A stretch of DNA of 64,000 nt from Candidatus Obscuribacterales bacterium (GTDB taxonomy: Bacteria; Cyanobacteriota; Vampirovibrionia; Obscuribacterales; Obscuribacteraceae), in NCBI GenBank assembly GCA_031292355.1, contig JARLHI010000075.1, positions 372,001 to 436,000 of the forward strand. Direction: 5' to 3'. A program made the position numbers and the translations under genes. Each line of letters opens with the position of its first letter. Positions within the stretch are counted from its first letter, which is position 1. Below the pieces are notes generated by a model. That model did not search any database. It was given only the letters and a program-made list of their open reading frames with translations, and was not told where the DNA came from. This document shows positions 60,971-64,000 of this stretch, in pieces.

Positions 60971-62191
60971 ATGAGTTTTGAGTCGAATCCACATTCAAGC
61001 GACTTTCGGATTGCCGACAGCTCAAAACCGTCTTTGAATTTCTCAGACAGCGAAAATCACAGTGTAGGCTCCCTATCCGTAGATATGTCCGACCCAAAAA
61101 CCACGGCCGTGCTGCGAGCGGATTCAAACGGAACTAAGAAAGACTCAGAGAGTCTCACAGGGCACTTGTACCAGGCAGCTGGTGAGGCATGGAATTTTGT
61201 CAAAGAACACAAGCTGGAGACTGCCTCTTTGGTGGGCGCGGCTGTTTTAGGTGGTCGCTCCCAGCTTTTGAAAATGGGCGATCGTTTTTTGGTTGCAGAA
61301 GTAGAGAAATTGATTGATAGATCTTCAATCGTGTCGATGGTAAAAGATGGCAAATTAGGGTTCCACAATCGTGGTACTGGCTTCATTATTGCGCGTGAAG
61401 GCAATGAACTGACGATAGCCAGTGCTGAACATGTACTCAAAAGTGGTGACAAAAAAGTGCGTCTGGCTGACGGAGCAATACTTTCTATTTCCGATACCGA
61501 AGCGCATCCTTATGTGGATGCGGCAATAACTCGCGTTGTCCTGCCGCCTGATTTTAAATTCGCACCAAAGCCGCTTGAAATGGGCGACGCACCAGAGCCA
61601 TTTAAAGCGCTAGATGGCAAAAGTGGAGAGGGTGTTTTTGCAGTTTCTGGGTTTTACAAAAAACTGGGTGCAAGAGGCGGCTCAGTTGTGCCAGAAGATT
61701 ATGAACCGGTGCGAACCGTCGGAGATAGGCTGAAAGCTCTCCCACTGTATCATTTGAGTCCATTTATCAAATTTGTCATGAAAAATAAAATGATTGAAGA
61801 GTCGTCGATTGGCTCGCCTGATTATTTCAACGCCCTTGCTCCAGGCACGCGAGGAGGTTTTAGTGGCGGCCCATTGATTTCACAAACTGACGGAAAGGCG
61901 TTGGGCATTACCGAGTCTGCCAACCCATTTTTCAAAAGCGAACCAAGCAGGTTCACAAAGATAAGTAGTGTCAGAGATTTGTTGCAGTTATCTGCACGCT
62001 CGAAAGCAGGAGACATTCTTCCAATTGAAGAGGCCGCTAAGCGCCTAAATGTAGAGGCTTCGAAACTTGATGATCTTGCTAAAGAAGGCAAAATAGATTC
62101 GATTCGCAAACCGGCAGAAAAAAGCGGCTGGACGCGACATGTGTTATTTGATGCCGAAGCACAAGAAAAGTTTCGCCAGAATGGCTTGTAA
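60971..62191 (+). CDS. Trypsin-like serine protease with C-terminal MerR/excisionase-like domain
   Basis: 406 aa; the ATG has only a weak site. Residues 1-85 are disordered and Ser-rich; 86-110 is a short hydrophobic region (SLVGAAVLGG). The protease has TGFIIAREGNELTIASAEHVL (His154), VDAAITRV (Asp183) and GTRGGFSGGPLI (Ser298 in GxSGGP). Residues 350-402, EEAAKRLNVEASKLDDLAKEGKIDSI and LFDAEAQEKF, match the helix-wing ends of MerR/excisionase DNA-binding domains. No export signal is visible, so a cytoplasmic protease tied to DNA is suggested. The neighbouring HAD gene is convergent. Confidence 0.75.
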   Translation: MSFESNPHSSDFRIADSSKPSLNFSDSENHSVGSLSVDMSDPKTTAVLRADSNGTKKDSESLTGHLYQAAGEAWNFVKEHKLETASLVGAAVLGGRSQLLKMGDRFLVAEVEKLIDRSSIVSMVKDGKLGFHNRGTGFIIAREGNELTIASAEHVLKSGDKKVRLADGAILSISDTEAHPYVDAAITRVVLPPDFKFAPKPLEMGDAPEPFKALDGKSGEGVFAVSGFYKKLGARGGSVVPEDYEPVRTVGDRLKALPLYHLSPFIKFVMKNKMIEESSIGSPDYFNALAPGTRGGFSGGPLISQTDGKALGITESANPFFKSEPSRFTKISSVRDLLQLSARSKAGDILPIEEAAKRLNVEASKLDDLAKEGKIDSIRKPAEKSGWTRHVLFDAEAQEKFRQNGL

Positions 62192-62215
62192 CCGTGCCAG
62201 GGAACGTTTTTGTGT

Positions 62216-63265
62216 TTATTGACTGGTGGGAGAATATGCTTCTGCAAGTAGTGATTGCAGCTGTTTGGGGCTGGTGAGTTCAAGATCAGGCACAATGCTT
62301 CTGGAGGTATCTTGCACATACCAGGATGCTTGCGCTGTGTACATGCCCAGTCTCTGAGCTGGTTTGACGTCCAAGTTCAAACTGTCGCCGGTCATAAGAA
62401 TTTTGCTGGGTTTGACTTTCAATTTGTAGGCTACGAATTGATAGCCTTCGCCTGTTTCTTTTGTGTCATAGTCCAATTCTGTCACTCGAGACATCGGGCT
62501 TTCAGCAGTGATTAAGCCGCTGCTTGGCAGATCTTCGAATGGATGCGGTCCGGCTGTGAATATCTGGTCGACGTATGGTGTAAGACCCGATGCTGAAAGT
62601 TTGTCCATCGCTCTAGCTGTTTGACTGGCTGTAAAAACGTGAATTTTCTTGTCGTTGCGGCGCAAAAATTCGAATAGTTCAACTGTTTCTGGACTGGCCT
62701 TGAGAGCGTCATGATAGGCAGTTTTTGCGCTCAGGCTGACATTGGCAAACTTTTCGTTGAGGTCGGTGTTTGGGTAGTATTTGCGGATGCCGTCTATTTG
62801 ATTGAGGTCGTTGTAGTAATAGTTGCTGCCAAGTTTTCTGGCTGTTTTTTGAAGAGCGGATTTAATTACATCGTCGGGGAGTCCAGTGGCGCTACGCAGC
62901 TCAGTGAACATCGTCTGGTGCAGCGCTCGATTTGCTCCATAATAGTCAATGAGGGTGCTATCTAAGTCGAAAACAAAATGATCGACATCTTTTGCAAGCG
63001 ACGGAAATATGTCTGCGACCGCGCTCGATCTTGTGACAGTTTCAACGCCCTTTGCTACTTCGGCGATTCTTTCTGGTGTTAGATTTACATGCAGGCGACG
63101 GGCTGCAACAAATGTTGCGGCGCCTACGGCAAGACCAATGCCGATTTCTGTCCAGGATTTTTGCTGGAGTTTATGTTCGGCTGAATAGGCAATCGCTGCA
63201 GCATCGGACAGCCAGCCGTGAGTTTCGGCGGGGTGAGAGGCAAGTGCTTTTGAGTCGACGTCCAA
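62216..63265 (-). CDS. HAD-superfamily hydrolase with N-terminal anchor
   Basis: 349 aa from TTG 63265 (the only start after an upstream stop, weak site). Residues 40-60 form a hydrophobic segment (IGIGLAVGAATFVAA). The HAD core has FVFDLDSTLIDYYG (Asp100, Asp102), KIHVFTAS (motif II), and KPSKILMTGDSLNLDVKPAQRLGMYT (motif III Lys, motif IV Asp-Asp type). A helical cap lies between. A phosphatase for an unknown small molecule is predicted; the amphipathic first 90 residues resemble other proteins in this window. Confidence 0.8.
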   Translation of the reverse strand: MDVDSKALASHPAETHGWLSDAAAIAYSAEHKLQQKSWTEIGIGLAVGAATFVAARRLHVNLTPERIAEVAKGVETVTRSSAVADIFPSLAKDVDHFVFDLDSTLIDYYGANRALHQTMFTELRSATGLPDDVIKSALQKTARKLGSNYYYNDLNQIDGIRKYYPNTDLNEKFANVSLSAKTAYHDALKASPETVELFEFLRRNDKKIHVFTASQTARAMDKLSASGLTPYVDQIFTAGPHPFEDLPSSGLITAESPMSRVTELDYDTKETGEGYQFVAYKLKVKPSKILMTGDSLNLDVKPAQRLGMYTAQASWYVQDTSRSIVPDLELTSPKQLQSLLAEAYSPTSQ

Positions 63266-63348
63266 TAGGCTATTGCTCGATGAGAGTCAGTAACGAGTAT
63301 TAGGCTCTGGTAGATGGAAGTAAATGGGGAAAACCGCCAGCATCGCTT

Positions 63349-64000
63349 TCAATTCATCTGTCTGAGCCTGATGACTTTTGAGTCACGGTCGATAGACCAT
63401 GAATAACCTTGCTTTTCAAATATGTCGGGTCCAAGCGTTGGATATGCAGTGCCCCACGTCGCATCACTTTTATCGAATACCGTGCCCGCGTTGTGGTAAG
63501 ACTGAAAAATTCCAAAATCCACATCGAAATATGCTAGTTTGTGGGCTATACCGCCTGCGAAGTAATTAGTTCTCGCGCTAATGTCTGCTGTAATTTTTGA
63601 TGCATCGAGCTGCTGATAGCTGAATGAAACGCCGGGCGTAGCGCCAGAGTCAAATAGAAGTTGCACGCTAACGCCGTTTACCTTCGCGTTGACCAGAATT
63701 CTCTGAGACTTGGCAGGACTGGTAAATGGGATTTCTATACAACCTTGATTCGAATAATGCGGTTGCGAGTTTCTGTTTGAATTCGCTTGAGCTGATTTGG
63801 CTTGAGCGGTGTTGGGCGTGATCGTGGCAGTCTTTCTTAACAGCAGCTGATTATATTTGATATCCTTTTCCACAAGATAACCTTGAAAGAAATCATTACC
63901 AATCAATATATGTGACGGCCAATTTCCCTCGCAGAAAACCATAATCGGATAATTCGTTCTTTTGACGTCTCCAACGGATACGTCACCATGGATTGTCCAG
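63349..64000 (-). CDS. Retropepsin-like aspartic protease, 5-prime end outside the window
   Basis: The frame is open from the right edge to a TAG-side end at 63349; an internal ATG at 63942 is probably not the start, because upstream codons also encode family sequence (GDVSVGDVKRTNYPI, then HILIGNDFFQGYL, the retropepsin C-terminal signature ILIGxDFF). A second half begins KVNGVSVQLLFDSGATPGVSF, with the Asp-Ser-Gly catalytic motif, followed by NYFAGGIAHKLAY and LGPDIFEKQGYSW. So it contains one complete and one partial retropepsin-like unit. It is likely an envelope or cytoplasmic aspartic protease of unknown substrate. Confidence 0.65.
   Translation of the reverse strand, partial: WTIHGDVSVGDVKRTNYPIMVFCEGNWPSHILIGNDFFQGYLVEKDIKYNQLLLRKTATITPNTAQAKSAQANSNRNSQPHYSNQGCIEIPFTSPAKSQRILVNAKVNGVSVQLLFDSGATPGVSFSYQQLDASKITADISARTNYFAGGIAHKLAYFDVDFGIFQSYHNAGTVFDKSDATWGTAYPTLGPDIFEKQGYSWSIDRDSKVIRLRQMN

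Noticed and set aside
1..64000. Mobile element or CRISPR array
   Set aside because: No transposase, integrase, Cas gene or regularly spaced direct repeats are visible.

Overview
The window (64 kb) is ordinary, densely coded bacterial chromosome: compact operons, Shine-Dalgarno starts, signal peptides, a lipoprotein, two-component systems and a tRNA cluster. No insertion sequence, integrase, phage module or CRISPR array is visible. The mix of genes (bestrophin, GT87, patatin, several long Ala/Gly-rich proteins I do not recognise, many tiny membrane proteins) would fit a non-photosynthetic cyanobacterial relative (Melainabacteria/Vampirovibrionia, Obscuribacter-like). That placement is inference from gene style; there is no rRNA or ribosomal protein here to settle it.

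Layout. 0.2-13.9 kb: small stress, regulatory and envelope genes, then bestrophin, HAD phosphatase, a zinc-peptidase-like protein, RNase H with a C-terminal hybrid-binding domain, an alpha/beta hydrolase, a GT87 glycosyltransferase, a decayed GT2 glycosyltransferase, patatin, a lipoprotein and a cyclase-family enzyme. 13.9-25.7 kb: signalling-rich region with two very small membrane proteins, a double-PAS histidine kinase plus receiver, a possible ADP-ribosyltransferase, a DUF4384 protein, a DUF429 protein, a GGDEF cyclase, a CHASE3 histidine kinase and a TetR regulator. 25.8-27.7 kb: APC transporter.

28.0-35.8 kb is the most interesting region: seven same-strand, overlapping genes (GNAT-like, Rieske oxygenase, KAS III/OleA-like, NAD-dependent 3-beta-HSD/OleD-like, metallo-beta-lactamase fold, PaaK/CoF-synthetase-like adenylating enzyme, ATP-grasp ligase). 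Together they look like a complete small pathway for a modified fatty-acyl product. They resemble the olefin/beta-lactone (ole) logic, but with an oxygenase and an amide- or ester-forming ligase added.

36.5-49.4 kb holds a family of long zincin-like proteins: two full copies in inverted orientation (1127 and 1161 aa) and one internally deleted remnant. They flank three tRNAs (Arg, Lys, Leu), RidA and urate oxidase. A ~155-bp element with a conserved hairpin occurs twice (about 17.0 kb and 49.5 kb, opposite strands) and may be a structured RNA or terminator repeat. 49.6-57 kb: a monooxygenase remnant, WG-repeat and TPR proteins, a cupin, two small heat-shock proteins with a strong terminator, a GNAT, and a HicA/HicB-like toxin-antitoxin pair behind a perfect 30-bp palindrome. 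57-64 kb: unknown proteins, the methionine-salvage operon mtnB-mtnD-mtnC, a trypsin-like protease joined to a MerR/excisionase-like DNA-binding end, a HAD protein, and a retropepsin-like protease that runs off the right edge.
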